A stretch of DNA of 5,876 nucleotides from Acetobacteraceae bacterium (lineage in GTDB: Bacteria > Pseudomonadota > Alphaproteobacteria > Acetobacterales > Acetobacteraceae). Numbering within the stretch: the stretch's first letter is position 1; each line of letters starts with the position of its first letter. The stretch lies in assembly GCA_947462945.1 (NCBI GenBank), contig CANHTE010000108.1:1-5876 (forward strand), read 5' to 3'. This document shows positions 1-5,876 of this stretch, piece by piece. The position numbers and the translations under genes were made by a program. The notes under the pieces are model-generated. The model searched no databases, had not been told where the DNA came from, and saw nothing but the letters and a program-made list of their open reading frames with translations.

Positions 1-1241
1 AAGGTGCCGTCCTTTTTCCAGCCATGGATCTCCTCGGCGAAGAGGAAATCCGTGGCCGCGTGGCGGTCCCCGAAAAACAGCCAGGAGCGGCCCTTGAGGC
101 CAAGTGCGGCGCGCTCCTGCAAAAAGGCGCGGAAGGGGGCAATGCCGGTGCCGGGCCCGACCATGATGATGGGCGTCTCGGCCCGATCCGGCAGCCGGAA
201 ATGGCTGGTTTGCGTATAGGCCGGCACCGCCTCGGCGCGGAAGGCGAGGTGGCAGGACGCCACGCCATCCCGCACGCGCCCACGCCGCGTCTCTCGCACC
301 ACGCCCACGCAAAGCTCCACCCGACCTGGTGTGGCGCGCAGCGAGGACGCAATGGAATACAGGCGCGGCTTGAGCGTGGGCAGGGACGCGATGAGGTCGG
401 CCACGGGTGGGCGCGCGGAGGGGAAGGCCTCCAGCAAATCCAGCAGATCGGCCTCGGCTGGTTCCGCGCCATCCTCGCCATCGGCAAGTTTGCGCAAGGT
501 CGCGCCCTCACGCGGGTTTCGTGCGGCGCCGGCCAGGAGATCGAGTGTCCGATCCAGCGGGCGGGCGATATCGCGCTCGGCCGAGAGCGCCGCGCGCAGC
601 GCCTCATCGCCCGTTGCGTCCAGGCGCGCCAGGCAGGCCTCGACCAGCGCCGGGTCGTTGCGGACGACCACGCCGAGCGAATCGCCGGGCGCATAGGTGA
701 TGCCCGTGCCGGTGAGATCGAGCACGATGCGGCGCACATCCTTGCCGCTTGCGGCCGCGGTCAGGCGTTCGGCGGCCAGCAGGCGCGTGACCTCGCCACG
801 CGGCTTGACGATGGCGGCGGCTGCGGCTGGCGGCGATCCCTTCACATCAGACATGAGGCGCTTCACCGCATCGCGCGTGACCTTGCCGCCGGGCTGGCAG
901 AGGGCAGTGGAGGCCTCGCGCCCTTCGGCCAGCGCTTCGGCATAGCTTTGGCAGAGATAGCCGCATTGACCGCAATCCAGCTGTGCCATGGCGGCCATGA
1001 GCCGGCGGGGCAGGCTGCGGCCCTCGGCCAAGGCGAGGCGCTCCTCCAGTTCCAGCGCGGGGTCGTGCCAGGGAAAATCCTCGGCGGGGGCGATTGGCGC
1101 CGGGGCGGCCGTTGTTTCCGCACCGCCATAAAGCCCGGCCAGGAAGCCATTCAGCCAGGCGCGCTGATCGGCCGTGAAGGGGGCGGAGTCGGGGATGATC
1201 GGCACCGGCGCCGCGCCGAAGCTTTGGGTGACGACACTCAT
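1..1241 (-). CDS. CysJ-like FAD/NADPH reductase with N-terminal Fe-S domain (partial, C-terminus beyond left edge)
   Basis: This reading frame stays open from an ATG at 1241 to the window edge, giving 413 codons. Residues about 145-413 match the FAD/NADPH part of sulfite reductase flavoprotein CysJ: PGDSLG (185-190), the FAD motif RLYSIASS (293-300), GPGTGIAPFR (362-371) and FFGDRH (389-394). Compared with E. coli CysJ, about 110 C-terminal residues are missing, including the end of the NADPH domain. No flavodoxin (FMN) domain precedes it. Instead residues about 80-120 hold CGQCGYLC and a later CQPGG (Cys90, 93, 97, 115), resembling the small FeS domain of RnfB-type proteins. Residues 22-37 carry a motif shared with the NirA upstream. 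The start overlaps the nirA stop by 4 nt (ATGA), so the two are probably translationally coupled. Inferred role: cytoplasmic NADPH-dependent electron supply to nitrite or nitrate reductase. Databases would probably name it sulfite reductase subunit alpha, but a sulfite role is not supported by context. Confidence 0.88.
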   Translation of the reverse strand, partial: MSVVTQSFGAAPVPIIPDSAPFTADQRAWLNGFLAGLYGGAETTAAPAPIAPAEDFPWHDPALELEERLALAEGRSLPRRLMAAMAQLDCGQCGYLCQSYAEALAEGREASTALCQPGGKVTRDAVKRLMSDVKGSPPAAAAAIVKPRGEVTRLLAAERLTAAASGKDVRRIVLDLTGTGITYAPGDSLGVVVRNDPALVEACLARLDATGDEALRAALSAERDIARPLDRTLDLLAGAARNPREGATLRKLADGEDGAEPAEADLLDLLEAFPSARPPVADLIASLPTLKPRLYSIASSLRATPGRVELCVGVVRETRRGRVRDGVASCHLAFRAEAVPAYTQTSHFRLPDRAETPIIMVGPGTGIAPFRAFLQERAALGLKGRSWLFFGDRHAATDFLFAEEIHGWKKDGT

Positions 1242-2947
1242 GCTTCCAGCATTCCGTTCAACTCGGCATCGTCGTGGCGCGCACAGAAATCCTGGAAGGA
1301 TTCGCCCGACGAGCGCTCCGCCTGCCAATGCAACAGGATGTTCAGCAGCAGGGGCGCCACCGCCGCCTCGGCCACCTTGGGGCGGATCAGCCGCCCGATC
1401 CGTGCGGCATCCCCGCTGCCCCCGCCCAGATGGATGTCATAGCCCGGCAGGACATCCTCACCCTGCTCCACCTTCGCGCCGAGCAAGCCGATATCGGCAA
1501 TGAAATGCTGCGCGCAGGAGTGATGGCAGCCGGTGAGATGGATGTTGAGTGGCGCGTCCAGCGTGATCCGCTCCTCCAGGAAACGCGCGATGTCCAGGCC
1601 GTTGCGCTTGGTGTCGGCGGCGGCGAATTTGCAGCCCGCCGAACCGGTGCAGGCCACAAGCCCGGCGCGGATGGCATTGGCTTCCGTGCTCAAGCCCAGC
1701 GCCGCAAGCCCGGCCTCTGCCGCCGCCACATCCGCCACATGCGGGATCAGCAGGTTTTGCCAGACGGTGAGGCGCAACTCGCCATTCCCGCAGCGCTGCG
1801 CGACCTCCGCCAGGCCGCGCAACTGATCTGATGAGAGCCGCGCTGCCGGCACCACCACACCAAGCCAATGCCGCCCTTCCTGGCGCTGCGCATGCACGCC
1901 GATATGGGCGAGACGATCAGGGGCCGCCGGCCGCTCCATCGCTGCAACCTCGAAGCGGGGCAGCGGCGCGCCCAGCAGGGTCTCCACCTCGGCCAGGAAG
2001 CGCACATGGCCCCAGGCATCCAGCAGATATTTCAGCCGCGCCTTCTTGCGATCCGTGCGGTCGCCATGCGCGATGAAGACGCGCAGGATGGCATCGCAGA
2101 GCTTCACGATCTCAGCCGGCAGCACCGCCACATCGGAGGGCGTGGCCAGGTCCTGATGGCCGGTGATGCCGCCCAGCCCCAGGCGGAAGCGATGCTCCCC
2201 ATTCACCCGCACCACGCTGAGCGCGATGTCGTTGGTTTCCTCCAGTACGGCGACGGAGCCGCCGCCATCCAGGCTGATGTTGAATTTACGCGGCAGGCCG
2301 AACAAATCGCGCGTATTGAGGATGTGGTGATGCAGCGCTCGCACGACGGGCCGCGTATCCACCCATTCGCGCGGATCAATGCCCATAGTGGGAGAGGCGG
2401 TGATGTTGCGGATGTTATCCGCACCCGTGCCACGCGGCAGCAGGCCGATTTCCCCCAGGCGCATCACCACCTCGGCGCCCCTGGCCGCCGGGATCATGCG
2501 GATTTGCAGATTGGCCCGGGTGGTGATGTCCAGGTAACCGCCGCCGCATTCCTCGGCGATGGCCGCAACTTCGCGCGCCTGATGGGCGGTGAGGATGCCG
2601 CCCGGGATGCGCAGCCGGCACATGAAGGCATCCTGCGCGGGCCCGACGAAAAACAGGCCATGGAAGCGGCCGATGAAATCATCAATCGGCTTCGGGAACT
2701 GCCCCGCTTCGGCGCGTGCGGCGATTTCGCTCCAGCGATCCAGCGGGTGCTTTTCCCGCTTCGCTTCCTCCTGCGGAACGAGTTTTCCCCCCCGCGCGAT
2801 GGTCGCATCCTGGGCTGCGCGCAGCGCATCGGCGGGCGCCGTGCCATCGCCGCCAGCGGGCGCCAGCGCACCACGGCGGGCTTCCACGCCGGCCATGAAG
2901 CCCTTGAGGTAATTCTGCTGCTCGGGTGAGAAACCGGGGCCTTCCAT
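1238..2947 (-). CDS. nirA: Assimilatory siroheme/[4Fe-4S] nitrite reductase
   Basis: This cytoplasmic enzyme reduces nitrite to ammonium with six electrons. Numbered from the ATG at 2947 (569 aa), it has the duplicated nitrite/sulfite reductase architecture: a first half containing CRLRIPGG (110-117) and TTRANLQIRMIP (142-153), then a second half with the cofactor cysteines Cys433-x5-Cys439 and Cys474-x3-Cys478 (CTGSAGCK and GCHHSCAQH), which bind [4Fe-4S] and bridge to siroheme. LPRKFN (218-223) places Asn223 where sulfite reductases have Lys, favouring nitrite as substrate. An in-frame GTG at 2950 would add one residue. The ATG is preferred because GGAG (2956-2959) lies 8 nt upstream of it and it forms TGATG with the preceding stop. 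Length is typical of NirA. Its stop overlaps the next gene by 4 nt. The N-terminus carries a motif (F-S-x-E-Q to G-F-x-A-G) repeated in that next gene. No ferredoxin gene is visible, so the physiological donor is open. Confidence 0.95.
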   Translation of the reverse strand: MEGPGFSPEQQNYLKGFMAGVEARRGALAPAGGDGTAPADALRAAQDATIARGGKLVPQEEAKREKHPLDRWSEIAARAEAGQFPKPIDDFIGRFHGLFFVGPAQDAFMCRLRIPGGILTAHQAREVAAIAEECGGGYLDITTRANLQIRMIPAARGAEVVMRLGEIGLLPRGTGADNIRNITASPTMGIDPREWVDTRPVVRALHHHILNTRDLFGLPRKFNISLDGGGSVAVLEETNDIALSVVRVNGEHRFRLGLGGITGHQDLATPSDVAVLPAEIVKLCDAILRVFIAHGDRTDRKKARLKYLLDAWGHVRFLAEVETLLGAPLPRFEVAAMERPAAPDRLAHIGVHAQRQEGRHWLGVVVPAARLSSDQLRGLAEVAQRCGNGELRLTVWQNLLIPHVADVAAAEAGLAALGLSTEANAIRAGLVACTGSAGCKFAAADTKRNGLDIARFLEERITLDAPLNIHLTGCHHSCAQHFIADIGLLGAKVEQGEDVLPGYDIHLGGGSGDAARIGRLIRPKVAEAAVAPLLLNILLHWQAERSSGESFQDFCARHDDAELNGMLEA

Positions 2948-4137
2948 CACGCCATCTCCGGCAGGAAGGCGGGGCCCAAGGCCAGCGCCGCGCGCATCCG
3001 CCCGATGGGCCGGCGTGAGGCGATGAGGCTCAGGTAGAAGCCCCTATCGCTGACATCGCCATACAGCACGGCGCCGACCAGGCGGTCCTCGCGGAGAAAT
3101 AGCCGACGATAGCGATCCTCCTCCTCATCGCGCAGGATCACGCCCTCGCCTTCGATCTCGCCGGCCGACCAGACGGCGGTGCCGGAGACCTTCAGCGCCG
3201 CCGAATCCGCGCGCGGTGCATATTGCGCGGCAGCGCCGGCGAGGGTGGCGGCGGCGATTTCGGCCTGCTCCAGCGCGGGGGCCACCAGGCCGATGGTGCG
3301 GCCCGCCACCTCGGCGCATTCGCCGATGGCGAAGATCGAAGGATCACTGCTGCGCAGCCCGGTATCAGCCTTGATGCCACGGCCTGTCTCCAGCCCCGAG
3401 GTGGAGGCCAGCGCCGTATCGGGGCGGATTCCCACGGCCATCACCACGATATGGGCCGCGATGCGCTTGCCATCGGCCAGCACCACGCCGGTGACGCGGC
3501 CCTCCCCCTCGATGGCAGCCAGCTGGGCCGGCATGGCGAAGCGAATGCCACGCAGCCCCATCCGGCGCGCCAGCAAGCCGCCCGCCCCTGCATCCAATTG
3601 CCGCTCCATTGGCCAATCCACCGGGTGCAGCACCGTCACCTTCATGCCGCGTTGGGCCAGGCCGGCGGCCGCTTCCAAGCCCAGCAACCCGCCACCCACC
3701 ACCACGGCGGCACCGCCGGCGCGTGCCGCGCGCAGCATGGCCCGCACATCATCCAGCGTGCGATAGGTCAGCACCCCTGGCAGATCGGCTCCGGGCACCG
3801 GCAGGCGGATGGCGCGCGAGCCGGTGGCGATCACCACGCGGTCATAGGCGATGCGTTCGCCACGCGCCGTCACCGCCTCATGCGCCGCGCGGTCCAATGC
3901 TGCGATGGGTGTGGCGGGGCGAAAGGCGATGCCCTGGGCCTGAAGTGCCGCCAGATCATGTGTGATCAAGTCAGGCAACGCCTTCTCACCCGCCAGCAGG
4001 GAGGAAAGCGCCACGCGGTCATAGGGCAGTGCCGCCTCGGCGCCGCAAAGCGTGACGCGCGCCCCCCGCTCCGCACTGCGAATGGCGCAGCGCGTGCCCG
4101 AGGGGCCGGCGCCGATCACCAGAACATGCAGGCTCAC
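2947..4137 (-). CDS. FAD-dependent NAD(P)H oxidoreductase, NirB N-terminal-like
   Basis: This 396-residue, two-dinucleotide-fold flavoprotein is expected to move electrons from NAD(P)H through FAD. The FAD site is GAGPSG (9-14), followed by PYDR (38-41), ATGS (104-107), the NAD(P) site GGGLLGLEAA (148-157), VGIRPD (235-240) and the second FAD motif FAIGECAE (269-276). The run from VGIRPD to GLVAPALEQA (283-292), and LKVSGTAVWSAGE (315-327), closely follow the start of NADH nitrite reductase NirB. However, the protein ends where NirB would continue into its [2Fe-2S] and siroheme modules. The start is GTG, overlapping the nrtD stop by 4 nt (GTGA); the glycine motif so close to the N-terminus fits this start. 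The next gene begins within its stop (TGATG). A stand-alone protein of this type (Flp) sits with nasC in Bradyrhizobium nitrate assimilation loci. Likely partner: NirA or an assimilatory nitrate reductase outside the window; the sequence does not decide which. Confidence 0.9.
   Translation of the reverse strand: MSLHVLVIGAGPSGTRCAIRSAERGARVTLCGAEAALPYDRVALSSLLAGEKALPDLITHDLAALQAQGIAFRPATPIAALDRAAHEAVTARGERIAYDRVVIATGSRAIRLPVPGADLPGVLTYRTLDDVRAMLRAARAGGAAVVVGGGLLGLEAAAGLAQRGMKVTVLHPVDWPMERQLDAGAGGLLARRMGLRGIRFAMPAQLAAIEGEGRVTGVVLADGKRIAAHIVVMAVGIRPDTALASTSGLETGRGIKADTGLRSSDPSIFAIGECAEVAGRTIGLVAPALEQAEIAAATLAGAAAQYAPRADSAALKVSGTAVWSAGEIEGEGVILRDEEEDRYRRLFLREDRLVGAVLYGDVSDRGFYLSLIASRRPIGRMRAALALGPAFLPEMA
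2956..2959 (-). promoter_or_regulatory. Ribosome binding site for nirA, inside the preceding gene
   Basis: GGAG on the minus strand, within the last codons of the FAD oxidoreductase gene. It is 8 nt from the ATG at 2947 and 5 nt from the alternative GTG at 2950. The spacing and the TGATG stop-start overlap favour the ATG as the nirA start. Confidence 0.6.
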
Positions 4138-4925
4138 GCCACCGCCGGCAGCGCGTGGCGCTCATGCAGGAAGCGCAGCACGGCTTCGCGCGCCGCGAGG
4201 AAGCTCGGCTCGGACGCCAGGGCCAGGCGATCCCGCGGGCGCGGCAGGTCCACGTCCAGGATTTCGCCGATGGTGGCATTGGGGCCATTGGTCATCATCA
4301 CGATGCGGTCCGACAGCAGCACGGCCTCATCCACGTCATGCGTGATCATCATGATGGTGGTGCCCAGCCGCGCATGGATGGCCATCACCTGGTCCTGGAG
4401 ATGCGCGCGCGTCAGGGCATCCAGCGCGCCGAAGGGCTCATCCAGCAGCAGCACCTTGGGCCGCATGCACAGTGCACGGGCGATGCCGACGCGCTGCTTC
4501 ATGCCGCCCGAAATTTCCGCCGGACGCTTTTGGGCATGAGCCTCCATGCGAACCAGGGCCAGGTTCTCCATGGTCCAATCATGCCGCTCGGCGCGGGACA
4601 TTTGGCGCCCCACCGTACGGTCCACCGCCAGCTTCACGTTTTCATAGACGGTGAGCCAGGGCAGCAGCGAGTGGTTCTGGAACACCACGGCACGATCCGG
4701 CCCCGGTTCCGTCACCTCGCTGCCTTCCAGCAACACGCCGCCCAAGCTGGCGGGCAGCAGCCCCGCCACCACATTGAGCAGCGTGGACTTGCCGCAGCCC
4801 GAATGGCCAATGACGGCGACGTACTGACCCTTCTCGATCTTCAGATCAATGCTGTTCAGCACCAGCGGTGCCGTCGGTCCAAAGCGGACCGAAAGGCGGG
4901 AGATTTCGAGAAAACTGCGATTCAT
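4134..4925 (-). CDS. nrtD: Nitrate ABC transporter ATP-binding protein (NrtC/NrtD type)
   Basis: This 263-residue cytoplasmic ATPase powers nitrate import. It shows Walker A GHSGCGKST (40-48), Q-loop Gln83 (VFQNHSLLPW), signature ISGGMKQR (138-145), Walker B VLLLDEP (158-164), D-loop GALDA (166-170) and switch His196 (ITHDVDEA). The tail MTNGPNATIGEI (211-222) with DLPRPRDR (226-233) is characteristic of the nitrate/bicarbonate/cyanate branch rather than the sulfonate or taurine branch. It is a single ATPase domain without the substrate-binding-like C-terminal extension of cyanobacterial NrtC, so a homodimer is inferred. The ATG at 4925 is backed by a strong AAGGAG 8 nt upstream. The gene follows nrtB after 28 nt, and its stop overlaps the flavoprotein gene. 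NrtC would be an equally acceptable name. Confidence 0.93.
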   Translation of the reverse strand: MNRSFLEISRLSVRFGPTAPLVLNSIDLKIEKGQYVAVIGHSGCGKSTLLNVVAGLLPASLGGVLLEGSEVTEPGPDRAVVFQNHSLLPWLTVYENVKLAVDRTVGRQMSRAERHDWTMENLALVRMEAHAQKRPAEISGGMKQRVGIARALCMRPKVLLLDEPFGALDALTRAHLQDQVMAIHARLGTTIMMITHDVDEAVLLSDRIVMMTNGPNATIGEILDVDLPRPRDRLALASEPSFLAAREAVLRFLHERHALPAVA

Positions 4926-4933
4926 GGCCCGTG

Positions 4934-4939
4934 CTCCTT
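4934..4939 (-). promoter_or_regulatory. Strong ribosome binding site for nrtD
   Basis: AAGGAG on the minus strand, exactly 8 nt before the ATG at 4925. It is the best Shine-Dalgarno in the window and fixes the nrtD start. It lies in the only appreciable intergenic gap (4926-4953), and suggests the ATPase gene can be initiated independently of nrtB translation. Confidence 0.8.
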
Positions 4940-4953
4940 CATGGTTGGCCCCC

Positions 4954-5829
4954 TCACTGTTCCGTGGTGCCGCGCGTCACCGCGCGGCCGGCAAAGGCCA
5001 TGATCCGGTCCAGCACGAAGCCGACCAGGCCGACATAGATCAGCGCCACGATGATGTCCGAGAGGTTGGAGGAGTTCCACGCATCCCAGATGAAAAAGCC
5101 GATGCCCACACCGCCGATCAGCATCTCGGCCGCGATGATGGCCAGCCAGGACAAGCCCACGCCGATGCGCAGCCCGGTGAAGATGTAGGGCGCCGCGGCC
5201 GGCACCACGATGCGCAGAAACCATTCATGCGGGCGAAGGCGGATGACGCGCGCCACATTGCGATAATCCGCCGGCACATTGCGGACGCCGACGGCCGTAT
5301 TGATGATGATGGGCCAGACCGCCGTGATGAAGATCACGAAGATCGCGGAGGGCTGCGCCTCGCGGAAAGCGGCGAGCGAGAGCGGCAGCCAGGCGAGCGG
5401 CGGCACGGTGCGCAGCACCTGGAAAATCGGATCAAGCCCGCGCATGGCAAGCTTGGAGGAGCCCACCAGCATGCCCAGCCCCACGCCCGCCACCACCGCC
5501 AGGGCGAAGCCCAGCGCCACGCGTTGCAGGCTGGCCGCCAGATGCAGACCCAGGCCCTTATCCAGCCCGCCCCGGTCATAGAAGGGGTTGAGGATCAGTT
5601 CCTTCGCGTCGGACCAGACACGGCTGGGCGGCGGCAGCGTGGCGCCGGGGCCGGAGCAAAGCCATTCCCAAAGCAGGAACAAGCTCGCCACCACCAGCAG
5701 CGGCGGGACGACCACGGCCAGGGTTTCGTTCACGCGCCGGACAAGTGCGGAGGGCTTGGCGGCGGGCGTGCCGGCCGGCGTGGCCAGCGGCGCGGTGGCC
5801 GTCACGGCAGGGGGTGTGATCGCGTTCAT
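4954..5829 (-). CDS. nrtB: Nitrate ABC transporter permease
   Basis: This 291-residue inner-membrane permease is the channel subunit for nitrate uptake. After an Ala/Pro/Thr-rich cytoplasmic N-terminus (about 1-30) it shows hydrophobic segments near 37-57, 103-124, 136-155, 161-180, 220-240 and 257-278. The segment LAWLPLSLAAFREAQPSA (145-162) followed by WPIIINTAVGV (172-182) is a hallmark of NrtB. The coupling loop that contacts the ATPase is near 187-217 (YRNVARVIRLRP, then VVPAAAPYIFTGLR). GGVGIGFFIWDAWNSSN (239-255) is also typical. The ATG at 5829 lies 3 nt after the nrtA stop (TGA GGG ATG), which points to translational coupling; no strong separate ribosome site is seen. Cyanate or bicarbonate permeases of the same family are possible alternatives, but the nitrite reductase downstream makes nitrate (or nitrite) the likely substrate. 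Confidence 0.94.
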   Translation of the reverse strand: MNAITPPAVTATAPLATPAGTPAAKPSALVRRVNETLAVVVPPLLVVASLFLLWEWLCSGPGATLPPPSRVWSDAKELILNPFYDRGGLDKGLGLHLAASLQRVALGFALAVVAGVGLGMLVGSSKLAMRGLDPIFQVLRTVPPLAWLPLSLAAFREAQPSAIFVIFITAVWPIIINTAVGVRNVPADYRNVARVIRLRPHEWFLRIVVPAAAPYIFTGLRIGVGLSWLAIIAAEMLIGGVGIGFFIWDAWNSSNLSDIIVALIYVGLVGFVLDRIMAFAGRAVTRGTTEQ

Positions 5830-5832
5830 CCC

Positions 5833-5876
5833 TCAGGCCGCCGAGAGCTTCTTGATGGACAGCGAGGCGAGGTAGG
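5833..5876 (-). CDS. nrtA: Nitrate ABC transporter substrate-binding protein, C-terminal 13 residues only
   Basis: The right edge cuts this gene, leaving only YLASLSIKKLSAA before a TGA at 5833-5835. The sequence (A)YLASL-x-IK resembles the extreme C-terminus of NrtA-type nitrate-binding proteins, which usually end about one residue pair after such a motif. Position supports the call: it is immediately upstream of nrtB with a 3-nt gap, the usual nrtA-nrtB-nrtC/D order. The full protein would be a Tat- or Sec-exported periplasmic receptor for nitrate. With so few residues the identification rests mostly on context. Confidence 0.75.
   Translation of the reverse strand, partial: YLASLSIKKLSAA

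Noticed and set aside
24..1442. A 472-codon open frame on the plus strand opposite the CysJ-like gene and the end of nirA.
   Set aside because: Its translation has no recognisable family motif and is rich in Arg, Gly, Ala and His, as expected from the complement of high-GC coding DNA. The minus strand here has clear CysJ and NirA motifs.
1514..1534. GCHHSCAQH in place of the GCPNSCAQH seen in plant and cyanobacterial nitrite reductases.
   Set aside because: The two cofactor cysteines and their spacing are intact, and the His-His variant is, to my recollection, common in proteobacterial NirA.
1868..2929. A 353-codon open frame on the plus strand opposite nirA.
   Set aside because: It is antisense to well-conserved NirA sequence, has no motif, and is explained by GC-rich codon usage on the other strand.
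2947..2950. Possible frameshift that broke an ancestral NirB fusion between the FAD reductase and nirA.
   Set aside because: Both proteins have natural family termini, NirA has its own ribosome site and N-terminal motif, and no remnant of the NirB [2Fe-2S] module is seen. Two separate genes is the simpler reading.
4491..4514. Non-canonical ABC signature ISGGM instead of LSGGQ in nrtD.
   Set aside because: SGGM is the usual form in nitrate, sulfonate and taurine transporter ATPases, so this is not a defect or novelty.
3223..4539. A 438-codon open frame on the plus strand opposite the FAD reductase and nrtD, with a further one at 4155-5003.
   Set aside because: Both cross the boundary of two real genes, contain no domain signals and show the low-complexity composition of antisense shadows.
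1..5876. Search for repeats, CRISPR, insertion sequences, tRNA or rRNA, terminators and phage or defence genes.
   Set aside because: Nothing convincing was seen. The window is almost fully occupied by one tightly packed metabolic operon, with gaps of only 3 and 28 nt.

Overview
The window is one continuous minus-strand operon fragment for nitrate uptake and assimilatory nitrite reduction. It comes from a high-GC bacterium (by eye about two thirds G+C). The gene set and protein style suggest an alphaproteobacterium, perhaps Acetobacteraceae such as Roseomonas or a relative. That placement is an inference from family resemblance, not from a marker gene.

Transcription runs from the right edge to the left edge. 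In that order the genes are: the last 13 codons of a nitrate-binding protein (nrtA, 5833-5876); the nitrate ABC permease nrtB (4954-5829); its ATPase nrtD/nrtC (4134-4925); a stand-alone FAD/NAD(P)H reductase resembling the N-terminal part of NirB (2947-4137); a siroheme/[4Fe-4S] nitrite reductase nirA (1238-2947); and a CysJ-like FAD/NADPH reductase that carries a four-cysteine Fe-S domain instead of a flavodoxin domain (1-1241, cut by the left edge). Coding sequence fills almost everything. The only gaps are 3 nt and 28 nt, and three of the five junctions overlap (GTGA, TGATG, ATGA). No promoter, terminator, RNA gene, mobile element, repeat array or CRISPR was seen; the operon promoter should lie beyond the right edge, upstream of nrtA.

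Likely workflow: NrtA captures nitrate in the periplasm, NrtB and an NrtD dimer import it, a nitrate reductase encoded outside the window makes nitrite, and NirA reduces nitrite to ammonium with six electrons. The window encodes two different flavin reductases but no ferredoxin. The most interesting point is therefore electron supply: a NirB-like NAD(P)H reductase directly ahead of nirA, and a CysJ-like reductase directly behind it in which an Fe-S domain appears to replace FMN. NirA and the CysJ-like protein also share a 16-residue N-terminal motif that could be a docking element.
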